A stretch of DNA of 64,000 bases, taken from positions 310,001-374,000 of the forward strand of contig NZ_RRCO01000003.1 of the NCBI RefSeq assembly GCF_003862475.1. Direction: 5' to 3'. The notes under the pieces are model-generated. The model did no database searches, was not told the origin of the DNA, and saw nothing but the letters and a program-made list of their open reading frames with translations. This document shows positions 1 through 9,311 of the stretch, piece after piece; position 1 is the stretch's first letter, and each line of letters opens with the position of its first letter. The stretch comes from Lachnoanaerobaculum gingivalis (GTDB taxonomy: Bacteria > Bacillota > Clostridia > Lachnospirales > Lachnospiraceae). The translations under genes and the position numbers were made by a program.

Positions 1-591
1 ATGAGGTAATATTACAGGCTCACCGATAGCCTTTGCTTTTGTATAAACCTCAGAGCAATACTCTATCTCTTCTACGATATTGAAAGCGTTGAGAAGATCA
101 TTTGCACCTGCAAGAATTCCATGGTTTGCCAATATAACGGCTTTTCTGTCCTTCATTGCCTCAAAAGCATTCTTTGCAAGCTCAGGACTTCCGTATGTAG
201 CATACTCTGCTACTCTTACATTCTCTCCGGCCACTGCAATCATATAATGAGTTGCAGGAAGTTCCTGTCTAAGACAAGCCATAACAGTTGCATACATTGT
301 ATGAGCATGAATAACCGCATCGATATCATCTCTGTACTTATATGGCATTACATGCATTGCCCACTCTGATGAAGGTGTTCTGTTACCTTCTATCACATTT
401 CCGTCAACATCTATGATAACGATATCCTCAGGCTGTATCTCAAAGAAATCTATTCCTGAAGGAGTGATTGCCACATGTCCGTTCTTTCTGTCAAATATAC
501 TCAGGTTACCACCTGTACCCTTGGTAAGGCCTGCTTTTACAAGTTTCTTTCCGTACTCTATTAAAAGCAGTCTTTCCTTCTCCATCAACAT
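1..591 (-). CDS. fucA: L-fuculose-phosphate aldolase (class II aldolase), 3' end outside the window
   Basis: Cleaves L-fuculose 1-phosphate into dihydroxyacetone phosphate and L-lactaldehyde, the last step of the cytoplasmic fucose pathway. The visible 197 residues carry the class II aldolase landmarks: a GTGGNLS phosphate-binding loop, SSEWAMH with the catalytic Glu, the zinc-binding HAH pair and a later NHG histidine. The family is about 215 residues, so only the C-terminal tail is missing at base 1. The ATG at 591 was preferred over the in-frame ATG at 585 because a GGGGA ribosome site lies nine bases upstream of it. It follows fucI by 54 bases in the same direction, so it is probably the third gene of the fuc operon. 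A ribulose-phosphate epimerase/aldolase of the same fold is the alternative, but the neighbours argue for fuculose phosphate. Confidence 0.88.
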   Translation of the reverse strand, partial: MLMEKERLLLIEYGKKLVKAGLTKGTGGNLSIFDRKNGHVAITPSGIDFFEIQPEDIVIIDVDGNVIEGNRTPSSEWAMHVMPYKYRDDIDAVIHAHTMYATVMACLRQELPATHYMIAVAGENVRVAEYATYGSPELAKNAFEAMKDRKAVILANHGILAGANDLLNAFNIVEEIEYCSEVYTKAKAIGEPVILPH

Positions 592-645
592 AATATTTTT
601 CCCCTTTACTATCAAGAGGGCAAATCGCCCTCCTGTATTTAATTC

Positions 646-2427
646 TTACTTATAAAGCGGACCATAGTAAGCACATGCTCTGTAGTCCTGTCCCTCTAAA
701 TCAGCTGTACCAAATCCGTTAAATGAATGCGGTCTGAATATTCTCTCGCCCTCAATATTGTGGAATGCTACAGGGATTCTAAGCATTGAAGCCAATGTAA
801 GAAGTCTGTCTCCTACATGTCCTTCTACTGTTGCACCGTGGTTTGCACCCCACTTAGCCATAACATTATATACTGAATCCGCAGCGCCTACACCGATCTT
901 TGGTGCGAACCATGTTGTCGGCCAAGTCTTGCTTGTTCTCTCATCAAGGATTCTATGTACATCATCATCAAGTACACATGTATGTCCTTCTATTACCTGA
1001 AGTGTAGGTCCTACACCTTCAACCATATTTACTCTGATCATAGTAACAGGCATTTCTGCTGATGTCTTAAAGTGTGATGAGAAACCGCCGCCTCTAAAGT
1101 ACTCATAGTCGGCTCTGCACCAGTCGGTAGCCTCACAGCATGCCTTAACATCTTCATCTGTAAGGTTCCACCACTCCTTCATTGTTCCGTTACCGTTCTC
1201 ATCCTTAGCTGCCGCACTTGCGTCAAGACAGCTTGCACCTGAGTTGATAAGATGGATGATACCGTTCTTAGCATATCCGCCAAGTTCTTTTCCGCTTACT
1301 CTCTTTACTGCATCAGGTGACCAGTATGTTCTGACATCTGAGAAGATAGGAGCCTTTCCTGTAGAAAGCCATCCGAACATCATAGCTACACCGTTTAATG
1401 TATCATTCTCTGTTGCAAACGGAGTCGGCATTTTCTTACCGTTCCAGTTGAAACCTGAAGCCATAATAGCCTCTGTAAAGTCTGCGTTCGGAAGCCAGTC
1501 TGTCCACATTCTCTGTCCCTGGAATCCGCCTGCAATACCGTTTCTTCCAAGTGACTCCTCATGCCATCCCATTTCGGCAAGCTTCGGATTTCCTTCAAGG
1601 ATATCTCTTACTACCATTGCATGCTTTACGCAGAATTCCCACTGCTCGTCATCCTTGATATATCTTGATTTCTTTATTATCTCAGGGAAGTCCTTACCTG
1701 CATTGATATCCATACCCTCTTTGCAGTATTCCTTTACCCATGCAAGAGCTCTTTCAAACTCTTCATGATCATAGATACCAAGTGTAATTCTTCTAAGAAC
1801 CTCTGTCATATCTACCCATTCGGTTCTCATTCCGAGATACTTCTGTAAGAAGTCTACGTTTACCACACTACCTGCAATACCCATAGATACCGAACCGATA
1901 TTTACATATGACTTATTCTTCATGATACCGACTGCAACAGCTCCTCTTGCAAAGTCTAAGATCTTCTTTGCAACGTCTGCTGTAATAGTTGTTTCATCCT
2001 TATCCTGAACTTCTGTTCCATAAATTGAGAATGCAGGAAGTCCTCTCTGTGCATATGCAGCCATAACTGCCGCAAGGTAAACTGCACCAGGTCTCTCTGT
2101 TCCGTTGAATCCCCAAACAGCTTTAATTGTGTTTGGATTCAAGTCCATTGTCTCTGTTCCGTAGCACCAGCATGGTGTAACTGTAAGTGTTCCCACTACA
2201 TTCTGATTTGCAAAGAACTCTTCACAAACAGCAGCCTCTGCACCGCCACCGATAGTTGTAGGTGATATTACTACCTCTACCTTTTCTCCATCAGGATATC
2301 TTAAGTTGTCCTCTATAAGTTTAGCCGCTCTTTTTGCCATTCCCATTGTCTGTTCTTCAAGTGACTCTCTAACGCCACCCCATCTGCCGTCTATTGTAGG
2401 TCTTATACCTATCTTTGGATGATTCAT
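646..2427 (-). CDS. fucI: L-fucose isomerase
   Basis: Converts L-fucose to L-fuculose with a Mn2+ cofactor; cytoplasmic, probably hexameric as in the family. The protein is 593 residues, the normal length for FucI, and starts with the family-typical IGIRPTIDGRWGGVRESLE segment, with the TVTPCWCYG and GFNGTERPGAVYL blocks further on. The start at 2427 has GGAGGG just upstream. It sits 12 bases after the kinase gene and before the aldolase, giving the order kinase-isomerase-aldolase. L-arabinose isomerase is a related fold, but the N-terminal block and length are those of fucose isomerase. Nothing unusual was seen in the sequence. Confidence 0.95.
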   Translation of the reverse strand: MNHPKIGIRPTIDGRWGGVRESLEEQTMGMAKRAAKLIEDNLRYPDGEKVEVVISPTTIGGGAEAAVCEEFFANQNVVGTLTVTPCWCYGTETMDLNPNTIKAVWGFNGTERPGAVYLAAVMAAYAQRGLPAFSIYGTEVQDKDETTITADVAKKILDFARGAVAVGIMKNKSYVNIGSVSMGIAGSVVNVDFLQKYLGMRTEWVDMTEVLRRITLGIYDHEEFERALAWVKEYCKEGMDINAGKDFPEIIKKSRYIKDDEQWEFCVKHAMVVRDILEGNPKLAEMGWHEESLGRNGIAGGFQGQRMWTDWLPNADFTEAIMASGFNWNGKKMPTPFATENDTLNGVAMMFGWLSTGKAPIFSDVRTYWSPDAVKRVSGKELGGYAKNGIIHLINSGASCLDASAAAKDENGNGTMKEWWNLTDEDVKACCEATDWCRADYEYFRGGGFSSHFKTSAEMPVTMIRVNMVEGVGPTLQVIEGHTCVLDDDVHRILDERTSKTWPTTWFAPKIGVGAADSVYNVMAKWGANHGATVEGHVGDRLLTLASMLRIPVAFHNIEGERIFRPHSFNGFGTADLEGQDYRACAYYGPLYK

Positions 2428-2439
2428 ATTCCCTCCTTA

Positions 2440-3852
2440 TTATTTTGAATCTATTCTTTTTATCTCGCATGATCCTAAGATCAATTCAATACCGCTTTTT
2501 AAATCATTTACTTCATTAAGATGTAATAGTGAAAGAAGAATATTTCCAAGAGCTGAACTCTCGTAAGGTCCCGCCTTTACATCTACCCCCATTTTATTTG
2601 CAATCATAGATGTAAGTACGCTTGACTTAGCACCGCCCCCGATCATATGGATCTTCTTGAAATTCTTATTCAAAATCTTTTCAATGTCGGCCTTTACTTC
2701 CATATACTTTGCTACCATGCTCTCATAAATAACAGCAAAATAGTCAAAGTCATGTTCAGGAGTATTGCCTCCCTGATTTCTTATAAAATTATCAATCTCA
2801 CTCTTTACATCAATACCCTCTTTTGCGAATATTTCCGCATCCATATCTATGAGTGAAAGTTTCTTATCAAGTTTGTTTACATAATCACTGATATCATCAA
2901 ATGGAATCTTTTTGCCAAGCTTTGTTTCAAGCTGTGCTTTGTACTTTTCCAACAGATAAAGTCCTGTGATATTTTTGAAAAACATAGGCTTTGAGTCAAA
3001 TCCCAATTCATTTGTAAGATTATTCTCATAAGCTTTTTCGTTTATGATACATTTATCCACCACGCTACCTATAAGTGACCATGTTCCACAACTTAAGAAC
3101 ATACTGTCCTCATCAAGGAAGCTGTCCGTCATAAGAAGTGCACTTGCAGTGTCATGAGTACATACCGGTATCACATCGATTGAAAGTTCCCTTAATGCCT
3201 CTATTCCCGAATCTTTTGTATTGCCGACTACTTCTGTAGCTTTTACAATCTCCGGAACCAGACTCTTTTTCAAATCAAGTTTTTCAAATATAGTGTCTGA
3301 AACTTTTCTCTGTCCCATATCATAAAGTCCTGTTGTAGACCAGATAGTTTCTTCTCCTATTTTCTTTCCTGTAAGCATATAGAAAATCAGATCCGGCATC
3401 ATAAGCATCTTATCCGCCTTTTCATATATGTCAGGATTTAACTTCTTTAATGTAAGCAGCTGGAATATTGTATTTATGGTCATTATCTGATTTCCACTGT
3501 TTTTGAATATTTCAAGCTCACTTATCTTTGCTTTCGCTTCTTCTCTTCCTATAGCATATTTCTCATCTCTATAGGAGAATGGAGTATCTATCAGTTTTCC
3601 ATCCTTATCGATTACTCCGAAGTCAACGCCCCAAGTATCAATACCGATGCATGATACATCCTTGTTCTCAATGATTGTACTGACTATTTTTTCTAAAATA
3701 GCATCAAAGTCCCAGTACAATCTTCCGTTTTTATCCTTTATACTATGGGACATTCTCATAACTTCTTCCGTTACAAGTTTTCCATCCTTAACATATCCTA
3801 TAATACCTCTGATGGATGTTGCACCCATATCGAAAGCCAATACTCTTTTCAT
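2440..3852 (-). CDS. fucK: FGGY-family sugar kinase, probable L-fuculokinase
   Basis: Phosphorylates a ketose at C1, here most likely L-fuculose, using ATP. The 470 residues show the FGGY pattern: an N-terminal phosphate-1 loop (FDMGATSIRG), the GIDTWGVDFG substrate block, and a C-terminal IHMIGGGAKSS adenosine-binding motif. The closest subfamily by eye is RhaB-like (rhamnulokinase), which clostridial fucose operons commonly use for L-fuculose, so the substrate is inferred from the adjacent isomerase and aldolase rather than from the protein. It is the first gene of the operon, 302 bases from the divergent DeoR regulator. Confidence 0.85.
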   Translation of the reverse strand: MKRVLAFDMGATSIRGIIGYVKDGKLVTEEVMRMSHSIKDKNGRLYWDFDAILEKIVSTIIENKDVSCIGIDTWGVDFGVIDKDGKLIDTPFSYRDEKYAIGREEAKAKISELEIFKNSGNQIMTINTIFQLLTLKKLNPDIYEKADKMLMMPDLIFYMLTGKKIGEETIWSTTGLYDMGQRKVSDTIFEKLDLKKSLVPEIVKATEVVGNTKDSGIEALRELSIDVIPVCTHDTASALLMTDSFLDEDSMFLSCGTWSLIGSVVDKCIINEKAYENNLTNELGFDSKPMFFKNITGLYLLEKYKAQLETKLGKKIPFDDISDYVNKLDKKLSLIDMDAEIFAKEGIDVKSEIDNFIRNQGGNTPEHDFDYFAVIYESMVAKYMEVKADIEKILNKNFKKIHMIGGGAKSSVLTSMIANKMGVDVKAGPYESSALGNILLSLLHLNEVNDLKSGIELILGSCEIKRIDSK

Positions 3853-3955
3853 ACTTCACCAACTTTCAATAATAAAATCGGCAATCTTTCGGAAATATGC
3901 TACAACCCCAAAAAAATTCCAAAGCTTTTCTCTTGTTTTTATTTTCATATCTACG

Positions 3956-3975
3956 AAACATTGTCGAAAATGTTT
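3956..3975. promoter_or_regulatory. Perfect inverted repeat, candidate operator of the fuc operon
   Basis: AAACATT and AATGTTT form perfect 7-base arms around a 6-base spacer in the gap between fucK and the divergent deoR-type gene. Position and symmetry fit a DeoR-family operator controlling the fuc genes. The promoter of fucK itself could not be placed with confidence; the rest of the 3853-4154 gap is very AT-rich. Confidence 0.45.
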
Positions 3976-4031
3976 TTCAGTAAAAACAATATAACATATT
4001 TAATAATAAAAATATATATATGGATATATTC

Positions 4032-4062
4032 TTGAATACTTTTTTTTATTTTATGCTATAAT
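4032..4062 (+). promoter_or_regulatory. Promoter of the DeoR-type regulator
   Basis: A TATAAT box at 4057-4062 is preceded directly by TGC, giving an extended -10. A TTGAAT -35 lies at 4032-4037 with a long 19-base spacer that the extended -10 would compensate. Confidence 0.6.
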
Positions 4063-4154
4063 GTTCATGTATGAATTTTTTTGTTCAAACCTGTCGGTAA
4101 CTCCTATATTTGCTTAACGGAAGTTACTGTAAAATAAAAGTAAGAGGATTATTT

Positions 4155-4910
4155 ATGGATTCGAATGGAAGAAAACAACAGATACTTGATGTTTTAAATA
4201 AGAGCAACGGTATATCAAGTATAGACGGCTTATGTCATAGAGTTTTTGCTTCACGCTCTACTATAAGAAGAGATTTAATCGCACTGGAAGAAGAAGGCAT
4301 TGTAAAGAGATCTCACGGCTATGTATCTGTGATTGAGAAATCAGCTAACGAAAGCCCTATCGGTATGAGAAGGATAGAAAATCTGGATAAAAAACAGATT
4401 ATTGCCGGCAAGACAGCACCGCTTTTAAAAGACGGTATGGTGATATTTTTGGACTCGTCATCAACAGTCTGTCAGTTGGCCCCTTTGCTTAAATTAAGGC
4501 ATAATATCACTATCATTACCAATGGTATCAATATAGCAAATGAACTTTCAAATGCACAGGATTTAAAATGTTTTCTGTGCCCCGGTGTATTAAAACATAA
4601 AAGTTTGTCCATAGTTGGAGAATTTGCTTCAAGCTTTATTAAAAACTTTAATGCGGAGCTTGCAATTATTTCATGTAAAGCCATTAATACCAAGGGTATA
4701 TTTGAGGGTGATGATTCTCAGGGACTTGTCAAAAAAAGTATGATAGAAAATGCTAACAAGACTGTACTTCTTTGCGACAACACAAAGGAAGAAGCCGGAG
4801 GTTTTTTCAAACTTACAGACTTCAGGGATATTGACGTTTTAATTTCAAACGGACAATTCTCAACTGAGCTTGATGAAATTCTTTCAAAAAACATTTCTAA
4901 GATAATATAA
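4155..4910 (+). CDS. DeoR-family transcriptional regulator of the fucose genes
   Basis: Predicted DNA-binding repressor that responds to a phosphorylated sugar. The N-terminal winged helix-turn-helix is visible at about residues 5-55 (RKQQILDVLN through STIRRDLIALEEEG), followed by the DeoRC sensor domain with the usual KQIIAGKTA, FLDSSSTV and TNGINIA blocks. The start at 4155 is chosen because AGAGGA lies six bases upstream; a longer reading from 4110 has no such site and would add 15 residues unlike the family. Divergent orientation next to fucK makes the fuc operon its natural target. The exact effector (probably fuculose 1-phosphate) is inference. Confidence 0.85.
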   Translation: MDSNGRKQQILDVLNKSNGISSIDGLCHRVFASRSTIRRDLIALEEEGIVKRSHGYVSVIEKSANESPIGMRRIENLDKKQIIAGKTAPLLKDGMVIFLDSSSTVCQLAPLLKLRHNITIITNGINIANELSNAQDLKCFLCPGVLKHKSLSIVGEFASSFIKNFNAELAIISCKAINTKGIFEGDDSQGLVKKSMIENANKTVLLCDNTKEEAGGFFKLTDFRDIDVLISNGQFSTELDEILSKNISKII

Positions 4911-4916
4911 ATATAA

Positions 4917-4960
4917 AAGAACTGAAGCCTTTCTTAAATGCGAAAGTCTTCAGTCCTTTA
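4917..4960. terminator. Bidirectional terminator between converging genes
   Basis: ACTGAAGCCTTTC at 4921-4933 pairs with GAAAGTCTTCAGT at 4942-4954 (12 of 13 positions) around an 8-base loop. Short A and T runs flank it on both sides, so it can serve the regulator on the plus strand and the protease gene on the minus strand. Confidence 0.75.
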
Positions 4961-4965
4961 TATCT

Positions 4966-6882
4966 TTATTTAAAATAATTTTCCCATTGTCCGGTTCCCT
5001 GATATAGGATATGAAGATATCCTAATTCAGCACCCGCAGACTTATCTGTTTCGTTGGTAGATATTTTTGCTTTTCCTCCTACATTTCGGATTTCAAAACG
5101 TTTCATGCCTACATTACTTTCATCCTGATCGTCAGAATCGCTTATATATACAGCCTTCAACTTCCCGTTCAAGTCATATTCGGCACCCCACAAAGTAACT
5201 ATATGATTACTCTTTGAAAACACTTTATGAGAAAGTCCTACTATGCCGCCATTACCCAAGATTTCTTTAAGAAGATTACTTAGTGATTCATAGTTTCCAC
5301 CATAAGTACGGTCTGTAAGTTTTTTCCCCTTGAAAACATCATAGAAGAATCCGCCGTTATTATTTGGGATAAGATCATCACTTTCTATATTTGTTCCACC
5401 CTTTGGGTTTGGAGTATATCCGTTAATAAATAAATCCATCAAAAGATCCGAATAAAACCCTCTCTCATTATATCCGTACAATACTTTATACAGCTCAAAT
5501 ATTTTACTGTTTTCCGGATTTTCAAAGGAAGTTTTTAAATCTGAAAGTTTTCTGTTGGCACGAATTATATCTCCGTTTTTTTCTATATATCTGTCAACAT
5601 ATTCAATATTTTGATCAAACCACCAATGAAGCATATTTGATGATACCGCTGCAAAGCAAAGATTTTTATCTATATCGATATTTCCACCGCTTCTTGTTTT
5701 ATTAACATCATACCATCCGTCTCCGCTTGAATATGGTACAGTATACATTACATAAGTATTCTTACCGCCTTGTGTAATCTCTTTATGAAAGTCTCCACCT
5801 TCTCCCATAACAGGTCCGTTAATTCCCTTTACCCATATGATGGTTCGTATTTCACCGTCTTCATTTGTATACTGAACAACATTGTCATTCTCTGAAGTAA
5901 TTAATGATTCTTTAAATCTCTCAGCCCTGTTTTGTGTACTCTCTTTTCTTTCTGCCTCAGGCTTTTTACTTTCCTTTGACTCTATATCCTTTTTTTCCTC
6001 TTCTTTCGGTATCTCGACATTTGAGGAAGTGGCCGGTTTTACAGGGCTCTCATTTGACTTTGTGGTATACTCTTTATTTGTATTTTTTTCTATGCTTCCG
6101 GCTTTCTCACTATTTCCTGTTTTATTATCTGCAATCAAGCTGTTATTTTTATCCGAGCTTAAGTCTTGTCTTGAACCTACCAAGTCTTCACTTCTTTTGG
6201 AACTTGAGTTTTCAGCCTTTCCTTTTGATTCTCCTAATATTCTGTTTTCTTCTCTTTTTTCTCCTTGATTTAAAAAGCTTGAGCCTCCGCTTTTACCGGA
6301 ACTTCCGCCCTTGCTTGAGCCTCCGCTTTTTCCGGAGCTTCCGCCCTTGCTTGAGCCTCCGCTTTTACCGCTTTTTTCCGAACTTCCTGCAACACTTGTT
6401 TTCTTTGCTGTATTCGATGAACTTTGTGAAGCATTACCTGTACTTATACCTTTACCGGCTTCATAATATTCTGCTCCGCTTTCATTAATCCATCTTCCTA
6501 AAGCATCAACTTTATATCCGCTGACAAGAGTATTTGAATACATCTTTCCGAATGTATTATTATCTATTCCCTCAAAATAATAGCAATATCCGTCTATCCA
6601 CTGCCATCCTGATAAAAGCACTCCCTCATTGGCAGTTTTAGAGCTGTCTAAAAAATACCAATTATTTGCGGCGTCCATATACCAACCGGTTTTTAAACTT
6701 CCGTCTTCATTAAAGAAATACCAATTATTATTTATCTGCTGCCAAGCCTTTAGAGCCTTATCTTCTTTATAATATTTCCAACTGTTATTTTCCTGTTTCC
6801 ATCCATCAACACCTGCATAGGCATTAAAGGACATCAACATAGTAAGTCCCAACAATACAGGACCGACTTTATATTTTTTCAT
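4966..6882 (-). CDS. Secreted IdeS/Mac-like cysteine protease (peptidase family C66) with wall-binding repeats
   Basis: Predicted extracellular endopeptidase of the streptococcal IdeS/Mac type, enzymes that cut immunoglobulin in the hinge. The 638 residues comprise a signal peptide (1-23), Trp/Tyr-rich choline-binding-like repeats (about 25-140), a low-complexity Ser/Gly/Lys and then charged linker (150-330), and a protease domain (340-638). The domain keeps the IdeS landmarks: DGWYDVNKT with the oxyanion Lys395, catalytic Cys409 followed by SSNMLHWWFDQN, LFINGY, NHIVTLWGAEYD with His560, and SDSD with Asp582/Asp584. Family membership is clear; the substrate (IgG, IgM or another protein) cannot be read from sequence. 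The repeats suggest non-covalent attachment to the cell wall. It lies 53 bases after the GH18 gene without an obvious terminator and may be co-transcribed. Confidence 0.85.
   Translation of the reverse strand: MKKYKVGPVLLGLTMLMSFNAYAGVDGWKQENNSWKYYKEDKALKAWQQINNNWYFFNEDGSLKTGWYMDAANNWYFLDSSKTANEGVLLSGWQWIDGYCYYFEGIDNNTFGKMYSNTLVSGYKVDALGRWINESGAEYYEAGKGISTGNASQSSSNTAKKTSVAGSSEKSGKSGGSSKGGSSGKSGGSSKGGSSGKSGGSSFLNQGEKREENRILGESKGKAENSSSKRSEDLVGSRQDLSSDKNNSLIADNKTGNSEKAGSIEKNTNKEYTTKSNESPVKPATSSNVEIPKEEEKKDIESKESKKPEAERKESTQNRAERFKESLITSENDNVVQYTNEDGEIRTIIWVKGINGPVMGEGGDFHKEITQGGKNTYVMYTVPYSSGDGWYDVNKTRSGGNIDIDKNLCFAAVSSNMLHWWFDQNIEYVDRYIEKNGDIIRANRKLSDLKTSFENPENSKIFELYKVLYGYNERGFYSDLLMDLFINGYTPNPKGGTNIESDDLIPNNNGGFFYDVFKGKKLTDRTYGGNYESLSNLLKEILGNGGIVGLSHKVFSKSNHIVTLWGAEYDLNGKLKAVYISDSDDQDESNVGMKRFEIRNVGGKAKISTNETDKSAGAELGYLHILYQGTGQWENYFK
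6282..6375. repeat. In-gene tandem repeat encoding a Gly-Ser-Lys linker
   Basis: Tandem copies of a unit encoding GGSSKGGSSGKS, roughly residues 169-202 of the C66 protease. The repeated codons make the tract prone to expansion or contraction, so linker length may differ between strains. Confidence 0.7.
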
Positions 6883-6935
6883 TTTACCAAACCTTTCACT
6901 ACTCTAAATCGTACAAAAAACGGGCATATCCATTA

Positions 6936-8588
6936 TCATTTATATGATATAACATCCCAAATCTCTTTCGGTTCAAGTCCCAGTTTCCAAACCGCTACTC
7001 CCGCCAAGTCCGCTTCTTTTACCGCATCCATTTTGAGTTTCATAGAGCGCTCATCTTCCATCCATATATACTTGGTGGCATTTCCTACCGTGGTTTGCCC
7101 TACATACTGTCCCACTTCCTCGTCCCAGGTAAGATTTACATTATTTTCCTTTACCCATGTAGCTGCTCCTACCATTCCGAGCGCCGTTGATGTAACCTTA
7201 TCGTTTTCCTTGGTCCAAACTCTTGTATATACCGGAACAGCATTTATAAGTTTTTCCTTAGGTACTTCTGTAAGGCTGTCTGTAATAGAATTTTTTACAA
7301 AGTCTATAGAAGCACTGCTTCCTTCATCAGATCCGCTGTAATGCTCATCATATCCCATGTTTATTACATAATCCACAACTTCAGCCAACTCATCTCTCTC
7401 ATAATACATATTGTAAGATGCCGGAATAGGTACATCCACACTCAATACAATTTTATTGTTTCTGCAGGAAACAGAAAGCTCTCTGATAAACTGGATAAAA
7501 TGCGGTGCATTATCCTGAGTAAGTGACTCAAAATCTATGTTTATTCCGTCAAAACCATATTTCTTTGCATCTGCAATCAGATTTGAAATAAGATTTTTTC
7601 TGTTTTCGGAAGAAGATAGTATCTTTAATGTACTGATATCCTTACTGAAATTATCAATTAAAGGCCATACCTGTAAGTTCTTTTTATGTGCCGCATCCAC
7701 ATAATCCTTACTTGCTATAGAAGTATAATTGCCCTTATTATCTGAAAGTTTGAACCATGTCGGTGATATTACATTCATCCCGCTTGTATTTGCAACAACC
7801 TTCTCCATACCGCTGTTTGCGGCAGCTGTCGTTACCTGGTGCCATCCCAGAACAACCTTCTCATCCATTGATATTGAAGTATATTCCGGCTTTACAAACG
7901 CACTTTGTCTTTCAGCTTTTGTGAAATTTTTCAAGTGATTTTTCTTTACATATCCCATCAAACCGCTTTGTGTGAAAACTTTATACCACTTCTCATTTTG
8001 CTCAACTATTGTAACATTTTCATCTTTCTTAAGTTCTGCATTTTCTATACTTGCAGACCAATTATCGGCATCTACTCTCAGTCCCGACTTTGACTTTATT
8101 GTAGCAACATCATAACTACCGAAAGTATTATTGATATACATTTTTTTAATTTCACTGTCAGTATATGAATCTACCCATACGTCTGTATAAGCCTTTATGG
8201 TTTCTATAGACAAATAAACCTTTCCGTCCGATTCAAGCAAAAGCGGCTTTCCGTTATTATCCACATTCTCAAAATTTGCATATACTATTTCTGTAGGCAA
8301 AGCGTATGAAAGAAGCTTTTCATCATCACTGTAATAAAATTTATCATTGAGTATGGCTCTGGTCCAATTTAGAGGTACATATACTACTCCATCTTTATAT
8401 ATTGCCTTGGCCTTTTGTAAAGAATAATTATATACAAGCGCTACTTCATCACCCTCTACCTGATATAACTGCTCCTGCGTAACCTTCTCTTTTGAGCCTA
8501 TAATTCCATCCATTTCTCTTGATATAAATATAATTCCAAGTATGATACATAGAACTACAACAATACCTATTAAAACCTTCTTCTTCAC
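6936..8588 (-). CDS. Membrane-anchored SH3b-GH18 glycosidase
   Basis: Probable cell-wall or chitin-type glycoside hydrolase of family 18, of the YaaH-like class that acts on peptidoglycan-related glycans. The 550 residues hold an N-terminal membrane anchor (5-23), a copper-amine-oxidase-N-like region (about 45-155), a bacterial SH3 domain (about 160-222) and a GH18 barrel (about 245-550). The GH18 catalytic motif DGINIDFE is intact at 347-354 with Glu354 as proton donor. Ribosome site GGAGG lies upstream of the start. Lipid- or peptide-linked substrates cannot be distinguished. It precedes the C66 protease gene and follows the DUF1722 gene. Confidence 0.85.
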   Translation of the reverse strand: MKKKVLIGIVVVLCIILGIIFISREMDGIIGSKEKVTQEQLYQVEGDEVALVYNYSLQKAKAIYKDGVVYVPLNWTRAILNDKFYYSDDEKLLSYALPTEIVYANFENVDNNGKPLLLESDGKVYLSIETIKAYTDVWVDSYTDSEIKKMYINNTFGSYDVATIKSKSGLRVDADNWSASIENAELKKDENVTIVEQNEKWYKVFTQSGLMGYVKKNHLKNFTKAERQSAFVKPEYTSISMDEKVVLGWHQVTTAAANSGMEKVVANTSGMNVISPTWFKLSDNKGNYTSIASKDYVDAAHKKNLQVWPLIDNFSKDISTLKILSSSENRKNLISNLIADAKKYGFDGINIDFESLTQDNAPHFIQFIRELSVSCRNNKIVLSVDVPIPASYNMYYERDELAEVVDYVINMGYDEHYSGSDEGSSASIDFVKNSITDSLTEVPKEKLINAVPVYTRVWTKENDKVTSTALGMVGAATWVKENNVNLTWDEEVGQYVGQTTVGNATKYIWMEDERSMKLKMDAVKEADLAGVAVWKLGLEPKEIWDVISYK

Positions 8589-8752
8589 TTTTCCTCCATA
8601 AAAAATAAGTTATTGTAAAGCCTTCACTATTATATATCATAAATATGTATAAATATTTAAGATAATATTTTTATAGGCGAAATTTTACGTTCCGGAAAAA
8701 GTATCTATACTGTACAATCAGCCGGTTTTTAGGTAATAAATGTATGATTTTT

Positions 8753-9157
8753 TCATGCCATAGTCTCATTATATTCTCCTGTTAAGAAAGTGGAGTTTTC
8801 CAAATATTCATTTGGGTATTTCTTTAGTAAAGTGTTTATATAGTCAATTACAACTGTCTGACTGCTTCTCTCTTCCATATATTCATTTAATATATTAAAT
8901 AATTCTTGTTTCTCTACAGCACTTGCATACTCTTTAAAATATCCCCACACATGAAGAACGGCATTGCTGAAATCTTTCCTACTCTCATTCATGTCTTTTA
9001 TTTTTTGTATGTTCTCTTTCAGAAATGAAACATCCAATTCATTCCCTTTCAGGTACTCTCTTAGCCCGAGATATTCCTTATGTGATTTACTCAGTACATA
9101 GTATTTATTTTTTGCCCACAGCTCTTCGCATTCTTTCCTTATGTTTTTATAACTCAT
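8753..9157 (-). CDS. DUF1722/YbgA-family protein
   Basis: A 134-residue cytoplasmic protein resembling the DUF1722 (YbgA) domain: an N-terminal LWAKNKYYVLSKSHKEY block, a central LHVWGYFK block and a C-terminal LLKKYPNEYLENSTFL block, in the same order as in YbgA. In many bacteria this domain is fused to DUF523; here it stands alone. The molecular function of the family is not settled, so none is assigned. It has its own promoter and is separated from its neighbours on both sides. Confidence 0.65.
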   Translation of the reverse strand: MSYKNIRKECEELWAKNKYYVLSKSHKEYLGLREYLKGNELDVSFLKENIQKIKDMNESRKDFSNAVLHVWGYFKEYASAVEKQELFNILNEYMEERSSQTVVIDYINTLLKKYPNEYLENSTFLTGEYNETMA

Positions 9158-9192
9158 ACTCTCTTTTCTTTCAAAATACTTGAATGTTTAAT

Positions 9193-9221
9193 ATTATAAT
9201 AAATTACGTAAGATTAAACAA
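9193..9221 (-). promoter_or_regulatory. Promoter of the DUF1722 gene
   Basis: On the minus strand TTGTTT (9216-9221) and a perfect TATAAT (9193-9198) are 17 bases apart, about 35 bases upstream of the start codon. Confidence 0.55.
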
Positions 9222-9311
9222 ATTCAAAACTAATATCGTCATATTGTATCAAATATAATTACAATAATATAGTCAAAGCTTAAAATAAATCTCTGACGAT
9301 TCAATATTTAC

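Noticed and set aside
5882-6488. Long plus-strand frames opposite the C66 protease linker
   Set aside because: They are the complement of a low-complexity Ser/Lys/Glu-rich coding region and have Phe/Ser/Leu-rich translations with no family features.
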